This document shows, piece by piece, positions 8,620 to 17,605 of a stretch of DNA of 52,650 bases. This DNA is from an uncultured Pseudomonadota bacterium (GTDB lineage: Bacteria > Pseudomonadota > Gammaproteobacteria > Steroidobacterales > Steroidobacteraceae). The DNA is taken from positions 1 to 52,650 of the forward strand of contig CADEED010000007.1 of the NCBI GenBank assembly GCA_902826225.1. Direction: 5' to 3'. Made by a program: the position numbers and the translations under genes. How positions within the stretch are numbered: the first letter of the stretch is position 1; every line of letters starts with the position of its first letter. The notes under the pieces were generated by a model. It did no database searches. It had not been told where the DNA came from and saw nothing but the letters and a program-made list of their open reading frames with translations.

Positions 8620-9813
8620 ATGAGGCTCATGAATACCCCACAGGTGTCGATTCTCAAATCAGTCGGTCTCGGCTGCCTGCTCGCCTGTCTGTCGGCGGGC
8701 GCACTGGCCAACGACCGCGACGTCGCCAAGCGCATCCACGATCGCATCGCGGGTGTGCCTCCATCGGAGTCGACTCTCGACCAGATGGAAGCGCTCGTCG
8801 CCGGCGGCAACTACGTCGGCGCCGCGAACATCGCGACGCAGAGCCCGTCCTTCTACAACGTGACGCTCAAGAACCTGTCGGTGCCGTGGACGAACCGCGA
8901 CCAGACGGTGTTCGCGCCGCTCAACGACTACGTCGCCACGTTCATCGGAATGGTGCGCGACGACGTGCCGTTCAACACCGCGCTGTCGGCCGACCTCACG
9001 TACACCGTGAGCGGCGTGTCGCCGGCCGCGTCCGCGACCAGCAACGCGCACTACGAGGCCGCCGAGAACAACGCCGTCAACCTGTTCACCCAGCTGACGC
9101 CGACCACGCAGTCGTCGGTGCTCGGCATCCCCACGGATGCGACCGCGGGCTTCATCACCTCGCGCGCCTCGTCGGAGGCCTTCTTCATCGACGGCACCAA
9201 CCGCTCGATGTTCCGGTTCACGCTCATGAATCACCTGTGCCGCGACATGGAACAGGTTTCCGACACCTCGCTGCCGCCCGACATGATCCGCCAGGACGTG
9301 AGCCGCAGCCCGGGTGGCGACAGCCGCATCTTCCTGAACAACTGCATCGGCTGTCACAGCGGCATGGATCCGCTGTCGCGTTCCTTCGCGTACTACGACT
9401 TCGACAACGGCTCGGCCGACGCCCCGGGAACGATGCGTCTGGTCTACACGCCGGGCACCGTCCAATCGAAGTACTTCAACAACAACACCAATTTCGCGCC
9501 CGGCTTCATCACGCCGGACGACCACTGGGAGAACCGCTGGCGCAAGGGCCAGAACTCGCTGCTGGGCTGGAGCCCGTCGCTGCCCGGATCGGGCACCGGC
9601 GCCAAGACCATGGGCCAGGAGCTCGCGAACAGCGACGCCTTCGCCCAGTGCCAGGTGGAAAAGGTGTTCAAGGCGGTGTGCTTCCGCGCACCCGGCAATT
9701 CCGCCGACCGCAACGAGGTTGGCCGCATCACGAACCTCTTCCGCACCAACGGCTATCGGCTGAAACAGGTGTTCGCGGAAGTAGCCGCGTCCCCGGTCTG
9801 TCGCGGCGAATGA
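8620..9813 (+). CDS. Secreted mono-haem cytochrome-like protein
   Basis: 397 residues with a signal peptide (CLLACLSAGALA). Three in-frame ATGs lie close together (8614, 8620, 8629); 8620 is chosen because AAAGGGA sits about six bases upstream. One c-type haem motif, CIGCH (Cys242-His246), occurs in the context NNCIGCHSGMDPLSRSFAYYDFD. That pattern recalls the DUF1588/DUF1592 cytochrome domains of planctomycetes, where CxxCH is followed by a MDPLG-like stretch. Further cysteines occur near the C-terminus (CQVEKVFKAVC, PVCRGE). It is the first gene of the plus unit, 11 bp before the LamG lipoprotein. It is probably a periplasmic or surface redox protein; the partner is unknown. Confidence 0.72.
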   Translation: MRLMNTPQVSILKSVGLGCLLACLSAGALANDRDVAKRIHDRIAGVPPSESTLDQMEALVAGGNYVGAANIATQSPSFYNVTLKNLSVPWTNRDQTVFAPLNDYVATFIGMVRDDVPFNTALSADLTYTVSGVSPAASATSNAHYEAAENNAVNLFTQLTPTTQSSVLGIPTDATAGFITSRASSEAFFIDGTNRSMFRFTLMNHLCRDMEQVSDTSLPPDMIRQDVSRSPGGDSRIFLNNCIGCHSGMDPLSRSFAYYDFDNGSADAPGTMRLVYTPGTVQSKYFNNNTNFAPGFITPDDHWENRWRKGQNSLLGWSPSLPGSGTGAKTMGQELANSDAFAQCQVEKVFKAVCFRAPGNSADRNEVGRITNLFRTNGYRLKQVFAEVAASPVCRGE

Positions 9814-9824
9814 GGGAGCTCACC

Positions 9825-12323
9825 ATGAACGCTGTGCAGAATCTCAAACCTTTCCGCTGGATCCTGGCGGTTGCCGCCACGGCGGTGCTGGCCGCGTGTT
9901 CGAGCGGTGGCGCCCCGACGACGGAAAATCCCGTCACGTCCGCGCCGCCCGTGTCCGACTACATCGGTCCGGCCGCGGCCAACGCCGACGTGCAGGCCTT
10001 CCGCATCAACCTGTGGGAGAACGTCAAGGCCAACAACCGTTGCGGCTCGTGCCACAACGCGAACGGCCAGACCCCGATGTTCGCCCGCAATGACGACGTG
10101 AACCTCGCCTACCAGGCGGCGAACGGCGTCGTGAACCTCACGCAGCCCGATCAGTCGCGAATGGTCATCAAGGTGGGCGGCGGTCACAACTGCTGGCTCG
10201 CCGCGCCGTCGGCGTGCGCGGACCTGCTGACCGTGTGGATCCGCAACTGGGCGGGCGCCAGCGCAACGGGCGGCACCCAGATCCAGCTCGTCGCCCCCGC
10301 GATCCGCGAGGTCGGCGGCAGCAAGAGCTTCCCGGCTTCTTCCGCGGCCTTCGGCTCCTCGACGCTGTACGCGCTGGTGCGCAACCAGGCGACGGCGAAC
10401 TGCTCGCGCTGCCACAGCTCGAGCGCGGCCACGCAGCAGCAGCCGTTCTTCGCGGATGCGGACGTGGACGCGGCCTACGCGGCCATCAAGTCCAAGATCA
10501 ACCTCGACAACCCGGCGGCTTCGCGCGTGGTCGTGCGCCTGCGCGACGAATCGCACAACTGCTGGGGCAACGCGGGTTGCGCGGCCAACGCGCAGACCAT
10601 GCTCGACGCGGTCACTGCGTTCGCGGACAACATCCCGATCACCAACGTCGATCCGAACCTGCTCATCTCGAAGGGCCTCACGCTGTACGACGGCACCGTC
10701 GCGGCGGGCGGCAATCGATTCGAATCGGCGACGATCGCCAAGTTCGAGTTCAAGACCGGCATGGGCAACATCGCCTATGACACGAGCGGTCACGAGCCTG
10801 CGCTCAACCTCACGATGTCGGGTGACGTCACCTGGGTCGGCGGCTGGGGCATCAACGTGCGCGCCGGCGGCAAGGCCCAGGGCACCGCGGCCGCGTCGAA
10901 GAAACTCGCCGACCTCATCAAGTCGACGGGTGAATTCACGATCGAGGCGTGGGCGAACAACGCCAACGTCGCCCAGGAAAACGCGTACATCGTGAGCTAC
11001 TCGGCCGGCGTCAACGCGCGCAACGCGACGCTCGCGCAGACGATGTACCAGTACCAGGCTTACACGCGCAGCGACCGAACGAACGCCAACGGCGCGCCGT
11101 TCCTCGCGACCCGCGCGGCCGATCAGGACGCGCAGGCGGCGCTCCAGCACGTGGTGCTCACCTACAGCCCGGTCGAAGGCCGGCGCATGTACGTGAATGG
11201 CGAATACACCGGCGATGCGGATCCGCAGGGTGGCGGCAGCCTCGCCGACTGGGACGACACCTTCGCCCTGGTTCTCGGCAACGAGACGTCGACCAACCGC
11301 CAGTGGGAAGGCGTTCTGCGCCTCGTCGCGGTCCACAATCGCGCCCTCACGCCGAGCCAGGTGCTGCAGAACTTCGAAGCCGGCGTCGGCGAGAAGTACT
11401 TCATGCTGTTCAACGTGAGCCACCTGGTCACGGTGCCGCAGGCGTACGTGATGCTCGAGGCCAGCCAGCTCGACAGCTTCGGCCTGCAGTTCGCGAAGCC
11501 GACCTTCATCAGCCTCGACCCGAACGCGGACGTCTCGAACCTCTCGATCGAGGGCATCCGCATCGGCGTGAACGGCCTGCTCGCGCACGCCGGCCAGGCG
11601 TACGCGCCGCTCGCCGCGACCGTGGGCGCCGGCTACAACCCGACGACGGGTCAGCAGATGACGCCGTTCGGTACGGTCATCGCGCTCGACAAGAACGTCG
11701 TGGACGACGTCTTCTTCCTGTCCTTCGATCGCATCGGCGCGAACAGCCATCCGACGCCGGACCCGGTCGTGAATCCGCCGGCGCCCCCGGTCGACCTCAC
11801 GCCGGAATCCGACGTGGGCCTGCGTACCTTCGACGAGCTCAACGCCTCGCTGTCGCTCATCACGGGCGTGCCGCAGACGGAGAGCCGCGTCGCCGGGACC
11901 TATGCGCTGGTCAAGCAGGCGCTGCCGGCCGTCGAGAAACTCGGCACGTTCGGCCCGGCGCAGCAGACCGGCCTCGCGCAGCTCGCGATCCAGTACTGCA
12001 ACGTCATGGTCGACACGCCGGCGCTGCGCAACGCGTTCTTCGGCGCGTCGCTCAACCCGTCGGCCACGGGCACCGCCACCTTCGGCAGCTCCGGCGCGCC
12101 GAACACGGCGAACCGCGACATCGTCATCGGTGCGCTGCTCACGCAGGGAATCAACACGGGCCTCGAGTGGAACCCGGATGACACCGTCATCAGCGGGGAA
12201 ATCGACAGCCTCATCAACCGGCTGGTCGGTGGTCCGACCGGTGGCGCCAGCGGCGGCACCGGCACGGTCATGAAGGCTGCGTGCGGCGCCGTCCTCGGCT
12301 CCGGCACGACGCTGATCCAGTAA
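9825..12323 (+). CDS. Di-haem LamG-domain lipoprotein
   Basis: 832 residues. Signal with lipobox LAA-C (Cys25). Two related modules follow, each with a CxxCH haem site and a downstream HNCW motif: CGSCH (Cys73-His77) with HNCW near Cys123, and CSRCH (Cys193-His197) with HNCW near Cys246. A LamG/concanavalin-like beta-sandwich comes next (about residues 365-520: GEFTIEAWANNANV, RRMYVNGEYTG, WEGVLRLVAVHNRAL), then a long C-terminal region with no recognised domain. LamG domains bind carbohydrate or protein, so this could tether electron transfer to a surface ligand. Start at ATG 9825 with GGGAG upstream; the upstream stop overlaps an alternative ATG at 9810. Module duplication is visible in the sequence; ligand unknown. 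Confidence 0.78.
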   Translation: MNAVQNLKPFRWILAVAATAVLAACSSGGAPTTENPVTSAPPVSDYIGPAAANADVQAFRINLWENVKANNRCGSCHNANGQTPMFARNDDVNLAYQAANGVVNLTQPDQSRMVIKVGGGHNCWLAAPSACADLLTVWIRNWAGASATGGTQIQLVAPAIREVGGSKSFPASSAAFGSSTLYALVRNQATANCSRCHSSSAATQQQPFFADADVDAAYAAIKSKINLDNPAASRVVVRLRDESHNCWGNAGCAANAQTMLDAVTAFADNIPITNVDPNLLISKGLTLYDGTVAAGGNRFESATIAKFEFKTGMGNIAYDTSGHEPALNLTMSGDVTWVGGWGINVRAGGKAQGTAAASKKLADLIKSTGEFTIEAWANNANVAQENAYIVSYSAGVNARNATLAQTMYQYQAYTRSDRTNANGAPFLATRAADQDAQAALQHVVLTYSPVEGRRMYVNGEYTGDADPQGGGSLADWDDTFALVLGNETSTNRQWEGVLRLVAVHNRALTPSQVLQNFEAGVGEKYFMLFNVSHLVTVPQAYVMLEASQLDSFGLQFAKPTFISLDPNADVSNLSIEGIRIGVNGLLAHAGQAYAPLAATVGAGYNPTTGQQMTPFGTVIALDKNVVDDVFFLSFDRIGANSHPTPDPVVNPPAPPVDLTPESDVGLRTFDELNASLSLITGVPQTESRVAGTYALVKQALPAVEKLGTFGPAQQTGLAQLAIQYCNVMVDTPALRNAFFGASLNPSATGTATFGSSGAPNTANRDIVIGALLTQGINTGLEWNPDDTVISGEIDSLINRLVGGPTGGASGGTGTVMKAACGAVLGSGTTLIQ

Positions 12324-12352
12324 CGCCAGAGTTTTTTGGGAGTAAGGCAGTC

Positions 12353-13987
12353 ATGATCATCCGAACCAAGAAACCGCAGCGCACGCTGGGCCTCGACGAG
12401 CCCATCCGTCACGAGAGTCACAAGACTCCGGTCACCCGTCGCGACTTCATCGCGCAGGGCTTCAAGACCGGTCCCGCGATCATCGCCGCGCCGTCCGCGC
12501 TCGCGATGCTCATCGGCTCGGACAACGCGCGCGCCATGGCGCCGGACCTCGAGGCGCTGCTCGGCCCCGCGGCCTGCAACATCCAGGCGGGTGCCGGCAA
12601 GATCCCGTTCATCTGCTTCGACCTGGCCGGTGGCGCGAACCTCAACGGCTCCGAGATCCTCATCGGCCGCGATGGCGTGCCGACGAACTTCCTCTCGACG
12701 CAGGCGTACGCGACGCTCGGTCTGCCGGGCAACATGACGCCGGGTTCGGCCAACGCGGCCAGCCCCACCAACAACTTCGTGAACACGGAGTTCGGTGCGG
12801 CCTGGCACTCCGACGGCGCGATCCTGCGCGGCATGCAGGCGTCCACGCAGGTGGCGACGCGCGCCAACGTCAACGGCTACGGCATCGCGGCGCGTTCGGA
12901 AAACGACACGGGCAACAACCCGCACAATCCGATGTACGGCATCAACCGCATCGGCGCGGACGGGCAGCTCCTGACGCTGATCGGCTCGCAGAACTCGGAC
13001 TCCGGCGGCAACTCGATGGCGCCCGTCGCGATGATGAATCCCGCCGCGCGCCCGACGAAGGTCGACCGCGCGAGCGACGTCACCGGTCTCGTCGACACCG
13101 GCGAACTCGGCACGCTGTTCGCGAACCAGGACGATGCGATCGCGGTGCTCGAATCGATGACGCGCCTCTCGCACTCGAAGGCCAATCTCGCGCAGACGCA
13201 GCTCGCCGCCCAGCAGGATGCGGACGTCAAGAAACTCGTGCGCTGCGGCTACCTCAAGTCCACCTACCTCGCGGACCGCTTCCGTTCGCCGGCGGCGCTC
13301 AACCCGAATCTCGATCCGCACATCGTCGCGCAGGCCAGTCAGCCCGCCGGCGTGACTCCGATCTTCACGGCGGCCGAGTACAACAACGACGGCGAATTCC
13401 GCAAGGCCGCGGCCATCATGAAGATGGTCATCAACGGCTACGCGGGCGCCGGCACGGTCACCATGGGCGGCTACGACTATCACGGCCAGGGCCGCAACAC
13501 GGGCGAGACGCGCAACTTCCGCGCGGGCCGCTGCATCGGCGCGTGCCTCGAGTACGCGGCGCGCATGGGCAAACCCGTCATGATCTACGTGTTCAGCGAT
13601 GGCGCGCTCTCGGCGAACGGCGCGGTGAACAACACGCCGGATGGTCGCGGCAAGCTCGACTGGGCGAGCGACAACCAGTCGACCGCCGCATCGTTCGTGC
13701 TCGTCTACAAGCCGGGCGCGGCCGGCCGGCCGGCGATGGTCAACCCGAACCGCCTGCAGATCGGCTCGTTCAGCAACGGCGGCGCCGTCGTCACGACGTC
13801 GAGTCCCGCGGCGAACGCGGTCAACCTGCTCGTCGAAACCGTGCTGCTCAACTACATGGCGTTGCACGGGGAGCAGGGCAACTTCCCGACGCTCTTCCCG
13901 TCACACGGCCTGGGAGGAACGGCGACGCGCGACGGCCTCACGATGATGGCGCCGATCGTCAACGGGACGGTGAGCAACCCCGTCTAG
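12353..13987 (+). CDS. Tat-exported DUF1501-like protein
   Basis: 544 residues. The N-terminus carries a twin-arginine signal (TRRDFIAQGFKTG then a hydrophobic stretch ending near NARA), meaning export in folded form. The remainder resembles DUF1501, an alkaline-phosphatase-superfamily branch: FDLAGGANLNGSE near the start, DYHGQGRNTGETRN and then GACLEYAARMGKPVMIYVFSDG. DUF1501 genes are classically paired with DUF1800 or planctomycete-type cytochrome genes; here the partners are the two haem proteins just upstream. Start is the ATG with GGGAGTAAGG upstream, 29 bp after the previous stop. The longer frame lacks this signal organisation. Catalytic activity is unknown. Confidence 0.75.
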   Translation: MIIRTKKPQRTLGLDEPIRHESHKTPVTRRDFIAQGFKTGPAIIAAPSALAMLIGSDNARAMAPDLEALLGPAACNIQAGAGKIPFICFDLAGGANLNGSEILIGRDGVPTNFLSTQAYATLGLPGNMTPGSANAASPTNNFVNTEFGAAWHSDGAILRGMQASTQVATRANVNGYGIAARSENDTGNNPHNPMYGINRIGADGQLLTLIGSQNSDSGGNSMAPVAMMNPAARPTKVDRASDVTGLVDTGELGTLFANQDDAIAVLESMTRLSHSKANLAQTQLAAQQDADVKKLVRCGYLKSTYLADRFRSPAALNPNLDPHIVAQASQPAGVTPIFTAAEYNNDGEFRKAAAIMKMVINGYAGAGTVTMGGYDYHGQGRNTGETRNFRAGRCIGACLEYAARMGKPVMIYVFSDGALSANGAVNNTPDGRGKLDWASDNQSTAASFVLVYKPGAAGRPAMVNPNRLQIGSFSNGGAVVTTSSPAANAVNLLVETVLLNYMALHGEQGNFPTLFPSHGLGGTATRDGLTMMAPIVNGTVSNPV

Positions 13988-14062
13988 GGTTGTCTCGATC
14001 TCGAGTCCTCGAGGGAGCTAGGTAATTCACGCTGTCGCGTGTTGCCGACGCTCCCTTTTCCT

Positions 14063-14116
14063 TTGGTGAGACCCTTTCCGCTGATGAGACCCTTTCCGTC
14101 GATGAGGCCCTCTCCA
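14063..14116. repeat. Three tandem copies of an 18-bp unit
   Basis: Units at 14063-14080, 14081-14098 and 14099-14116 share the core GATGAGACCCTTTCCG; the first two differ at 3 positions and the third is more divergent. They lie in the 278-bp gap between the DUF1501-like gene and the thioredoxin-like gene. Because 18 is a multiple of three, a reading frame runs through them on the minus strand (Lys-Gly-Leu-like repeats), but nothing else supports a gene there. The rest of the gap (13988-14062, 14117-14265) shows no recognised element and probably holds the promoter of the 14266-24729 operon. Confidence 0.7.
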
Positions 14117-14265
14117 TCGAGACGGACAGTTGCGTGGTTCTCAAACGCGCGCTGGTTCGTTGACATTGTTAAGTCGGCTATGCGAGGGTTTCCCCGCGAT
14201 TTTCCCGATTCCGGATCCGCTTGTCCGGTGTTCGCTGGTCGTGTCTCTTCTGGATCGAATTTGCC

Positions 14266-14802
14266 GTGCACGCTCGTTTGTTAGTGGGTTCCGTGGCCGC
14301 CGCGCCCGCGCGTTTCTTCGCGCTCGCGCTGCTGTCGTTGTCGCCGTTGCCGGCGGCTGCGGCCGAGGAGTACTCGCTCGCGGGCCAGCCCGCGCCCGAC
14401 CTCGTGGCGCGCGCCCTGAACGGCGAGAACGTGCGTGTCTCCGAGCATCGCGGCGAGGTCGTGGTAGTTAGTTTCTGGAGCGGCTCATGCAGCACCTGCA
14501 GCGCCCAGCTCGAAGCGCTCGACCGTATCGCGAAGACCTACTCGTCCGCCGGCCTCGTCGTCATCGGCGTCAACCTCGACGCGAACGTCGCGCGCGCCGA
14601 GAAGTTCGCGCGCGCCCAGGACGTCAAGTTCCAGCTGCTCATCGCGGCGCCGGAGACCACCGGTGACGATTACCGGGTCGACCGGCTGCCCATGACCGTT
14701 TTCGTCGACCGCGAGGGCGTGTTGCGCGCGGCGCACCGCGAGTTCAAGGCCCGTGACGAAGCCATGTACGTGCGCGAGCTGCGCACATTGTTAGACGAGT
14801 GA
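14266..14802 (+). CDS. Secreted thioredoxin/peroxiredoxin-like protein (CxxC = CSTC)
   Basis: 178 residues from GTG 14266; TTG 14221 and GTG 14284 are alternatives, and no start has a strong ribosome-binding site. A hydrophobic signal (FFALALLSLSPLPAAAA) precedes a thioredoxin-fold domain. The motif is FWSGSCSTCSAQL (Cys75, Cys78) in place of the classical WCxxC, and the cis-proline loop reads RLPMTVFVDREG. This is the TlpA/redoxin family, periplasmic thiol chemistry. It begins the TPR/ExbBD/TonB-like operon, and its stop overlaps a possible GTG start of the next gene. Few other Cys-rich proteins are encoded in this operon, so its target is unclear. Confidence 0.78.
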   Translation: MHARLLVGSVAAAPARFFALALLSLSPLPAAAAEEYSLAGQPAPDLVARALNGENVRVSEHRGEVVVVSFWSGSCSTCSAQLEALDRIAKTYSSAGLVVIGVNLDANVARAEKFARAQDVKFQLLIAAPETTGDDYRVDRLPMTVFVDREGVLRAAHREFKARDEAMYVRELRTLLDE

Positions 14803-14810
14803 CCAACCCC

Positions 14811-15500
14811 ATGCCGACCACCATTTCATTCGCCCGTGCCGCAGCCTGGATGGCATGCGCCGTGCTCGCCTTGCCGGCCTTGGCGCAGGATCCGCCCGCG
14901 CCGGCACCCGCAACCACGGCAGCGCCCGCCGCGGACCCGAACGCGGCCAATCCGGACGCGACGATATCCGACGCCCCCGTGGGCACGCTGCTCGCCGAGC
15001 CGGTCGACGGCGCCGCGCAGACGCCGCCGGAATCAGGGGAGCCGCCCGCGGATACGCGCGCACTCGACGAGACCGTGCAGGAGCTCAAGAAGGACGTCGT
15101 CGACCTCAACAAGGAACTGTTCGTCCTCGAGGAAGAGCTGCTGTTCCCCGCGAACACGCAGGTCGCGGTGTTCGTGTCGATGGACATCGGCGAGTTCTTC
15201 GCGCTGGACGCGCTCACGCTCAAGATCGACAACAAGGAAGTGGCGAACTATCTCTACACGCCGCGCGAGGCGGAGGCGCTCCTCAAGGGCGGCGTGCACC
15301 GCGTGTACCTCGGGAATCTGAAGGTGGGGGAACACCAGCTCGTCGCGTTCTTCAGCGGCAAGGGTCCCAACCAGCGCGACTACAAGCGCGGCGCCAACCT
15401 CAAGTTCGAGAAAGGCGTCGGCGCCAAGTACCTCGAACTCAAGATCACCGACAGGCAGCGCAAGGCGCAGCCCGAATTCGCCATCAAGGATTGGGAATAG
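14811..15500 (+). CDS. Secreted coiled-coil / beta-domain protein of unknown function
   Basis: 229 residues from ATG 14811; GTG 14799, which overlaps the previous stop as GTGA, is the alternative. The signal ends at LPALAQD, followed by a long Ala/Pro-rich linker (about residues 25-75). A heptad-like helix rich in Leu/Glu/Lys (TVQELKKDVVDLNKEL, about 82-97) comes next, then a compact beta-rich domain (VAVFVSMDIGEFFALDALTL; HRVYLGNLKVGEHQLVAFFSG). Homologues are sometimes labelled AraC regulators, but there is no helix-turn-helix here and the protein is exported. It sits between the thioredoxin-like and TPR genes, so it is probably a periplasmic part of the same complex. Confidence 0.68.
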   Translation: MPTTISFARAAAWMACAVLALPALAQDPPAPAPATTAAPAADPNAANPDATISDAPVGTLLAEPVDGAAQTPPESGEPPADTRALDETVQELKKDVVDLNKELFVLEEELLFPANTQVAVFVSMDIGEFFALDALTLKIDNKEVANYLYTPREAEALLKGGVHRVYLGNLKVGEHQLVAFFSGKGPNQRDYKRGANLKFEKGVGAKYLELKITDRQRKAQPEFAIKDWE

Positions 15501-15508
15501 TCAGTCCG

Positions 15509-17605
15509 ATGCTGAAGGTGCTGCGCAACGTCGCCGGGTACGCCGCCGCTGTCGCCGGCTTTGCCGCCGGCTCGCTGGCGATCATGGCGGCGCCCGCTTT
15601 CGCGGCGAAGCCCGAGGTCGACAAGCTCACGCCCACGGTCGTGCGCGACCTGCATTTCGGCGACGCACTCTTCTATTACTACCAGGGCAAGGATTTCGAG
15701 ACGATCACCCGGCTGCAGGCGTACGAACAGTGGCAGCGCATGCCGCACCACGACGCCGAAACGCAGCTGCTGCTCGGTGGCCTCTATCTCTCGCTCGGCC
15801 TGCACAACGAAGCCGGGCAGCGATTCGAGACGCTGCTGACACAGTCGGTGCCCGAGGGCGTGCGCAACCGCGCATGGTTCTATCTCGGCAAGGTCTGGTA
15901 TGCGCGCGGTTACCTGGACCGCGCCGAGCGCGCGATCAACGAAGTGCGCGGGCGACTCACGCCGGATCTCGAAGCCGAACGTCTGCACCTGCTCAGCAAT
16001 ATCCTCATGCGCCAGCAGCGCTTCGACGAATCGATCGCGCTGCTCAATGCCTGGCGCGGGCGCAAGGATCAGTCCGACTGGCTCGCCTACGCGCAGTACA
16101 ACCTGGGCGTGGCCCTGGTCCGCAAGGGGCTGGTCACCGAGGCGGATCCCTTCCTCACGACGGTGGGAAGCATCGAATCCGGCCGGCGCGAGCTGCGCTC
16201 GCTCAAGGACCGCGCGAACCTCGCGCTCGGCTACGCCTATCTGCAGAACAACCAGCCCGACCTCGCCAAGCCCGCGCTCGGGCGCGTGCGCCTCGATGGC
16301 CCGTACTCGAACAAGGCGTTGCTCGGCGTCGGCTGGGCCGACGCGGCGCTCGGCCAGTACCAGGAAGCGCTGACGCCGTGGATGGCGCTGCGCGACCGCA
16401 ACCTGCTCGACTCGGCGGTGCAGGAGGCGTACCTCGCCATCCCGTACGCGTTTGCCAAGCTCAATGCGAATGCGCAGGCGGCCGAGAACTACGAACAGGC
16501 CATCGCGTCCTTCGACAGCGAGACGATGAACATCAATTCGTCGATCACCGAGATCAACGACGGCACGATGCTCGACAAGCTCCTCAAGCGCGACGAGACG
16601 GATCAGCAGGGCTGGTTCTGGCAGCTGCGCGAGCTGCCGGACGCGCCGCAGTCGCGCTACCTCTACCACCTGCTCGCCGGCCACGACTTCCAGGAAGGCC
16701 TCAAGAATTATCGCGACCTCGCGTTCCTGGGCGGCACGCTGTCGCGCTGGCAGGACAGCATCATCGCGTTCGACGACATGCTCGACACGCGCGAGCGCGC
16801 GTATGCCGAGCGGGTACCGCAGGCCGATGCCGTCCTCGCGTCCGGGCGACTCGACCGGTACGGCGCGGATCGCGCGACCGCGGGCGGGCGTCTCGACCAG
16901 GTGGAGACGTCGCTCGACGTGCCGCAGCTCGGCACCGCGGAGGAGCGCGACCAGTGGGCGCGCATCGTGCGGCTCGAGGCGGCGTTGCTCACCGCGCCGA
17001 ACGACGAAGAGACCAACGTGATCCGCGAGAAGACCCGCCTCGCGAAGGGGGTGCTCTACTGGCGCCTTGCGGAGGCCTTCAAGGCGCGCGTATGGAACGA
17101 GCGGCGCACGCTCAAGGATCTGGACCAGGCGCTGCGCGAAGCACAGAACCGCTGGGTGCGCGTGCAGAAGGCGCGCAGCTCCACGCCCAACCACACGGGG
17201 GAGTTCGCGGCGCGCGTCGCGGCGCTGCGTGCGCGGCTCGAGGGCGCGCAGGCGCGTCTCGCCGGTGTCGCCACACAGCAGAACGGGTTGCTCGAGAGCC
17301 TGGCGCGCAACGAACTCGAACAGCAGAAAGAGCGCATCAGCACGTACCAGATCCAGGCGCGCTTCGCGCTCGCGTCCATCTACGACCGCGCGGCGCTCGG
17401 CGGTGGCGACGTGAAGACGCCGGCCAGTGCCACCGAATCGCAGGGCGACCTCGAAAGCGTGCCGAACGAGAGCGCCCCGCTCGACGGCGCGCCGCCGCCG
17501 CCGATGGTGCAGCCGGAAGCGCCGGCGCCGGAGCCGGCGACGACCGGGCCGGACGCGCCGGCCGCTGCGCCGGAAAGTGCGCCGCCGCCGGGAGGTGTCC
17601 GGTGA
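15509..17605 (+). CDS. Periplasmic TPR-repeat protein (698 aa)
   Basis: A signal peptide (GFAAGSLAIMAAPAFAA) is followed by a helical-repeat body: FGDALFYYYQGKDFETI, LLLGGLYLSLGLHNEAGQRF and AWFYLGKVWYARGYLDRAERAI are consecutive TPR-like helices. Similar repeats continue through about residue 450, then a long charged helical region. The C-terminal ~45 residues (from about 655) are Pro/Ala/Glu-rich and may be a spacer. TPR proteins scaffold multi-protein assemblies. Its stop overlaps the GTG start of the next, larger TPR gene, so the two are probably co-translated. Two other large TPR frames read through this region out of frame and are shadows. Confidence 0.8.
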   Translation: MLKVLRNVAGYAAAVAGFAAGSLAIMAAPAFAAKPEVDKLTPTVVRDLHFGDALFYYYQGKDFETITRLQAYEQWQRMPHHDAETQLLLGGLYLSLGLHNEAGQRFETLLTQSVPEGVRNRAWFYLGKVWYARGYLDRAERAINEVRGRLTPDLEAERLHLLSNILMRQQRFDESIALLNAWRGRKDQSDWLAYAQYNLGVALVRKGLVTEADPFLTTVGSIESGRRELRSLKDRANLALGYAYLQNNQPDLAKPALGRVRLDGPYSNKALLGVGWADAALGQYQEALTPWMALRDRNLLDSAVQEAYLAIPYAFAKLNANAQAAENYEQAIASFDSETMNINSSITEINDGTMLDKLLKRDETDQQGWFWQLRELPDAPQSRYLYHLLAGHDFQEGLKNYRDLAFLGGTLSRWQDSIIAFDDMLDTRERAYAERVPQADAVLASGRLDRYGADRATAGGRLDQVETSLDVPQLGTAEERDQWARIVRLEAALLTAPNDEETNVIREKTRLAKGVLYWRLAEAFKARVWNERRTLKDLDQALREAQNRWVRVQKARSSTPNHTGEFAARVAALRARLEGAQARLAGVATQQNGLLESLARNELEQQKERISTYQIQARFALASIYDRAALGGGDVKTPASATESQGDLESVPNESAPLDGAPPPPMVQPEAPAPEPATTGPDAPAAAPESAPPPGGVR

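Noticed and set aside
13984..14271. Minus-strand open frame with Lys-Gly-Leu repeats over the 18-bp repeat region
   Set aside because: The repeat is a multiple of three, so a frame runs through it by chance. No ribosome-binding site, signal or family similarity.
14811..15500. AraC-type transcriptional regulator
   Set aside because: The protein has a signal peptide, a Pro/Ala linker and a coiled coil, and no helix-turn-helix; the label seen on some homologues does not fit.
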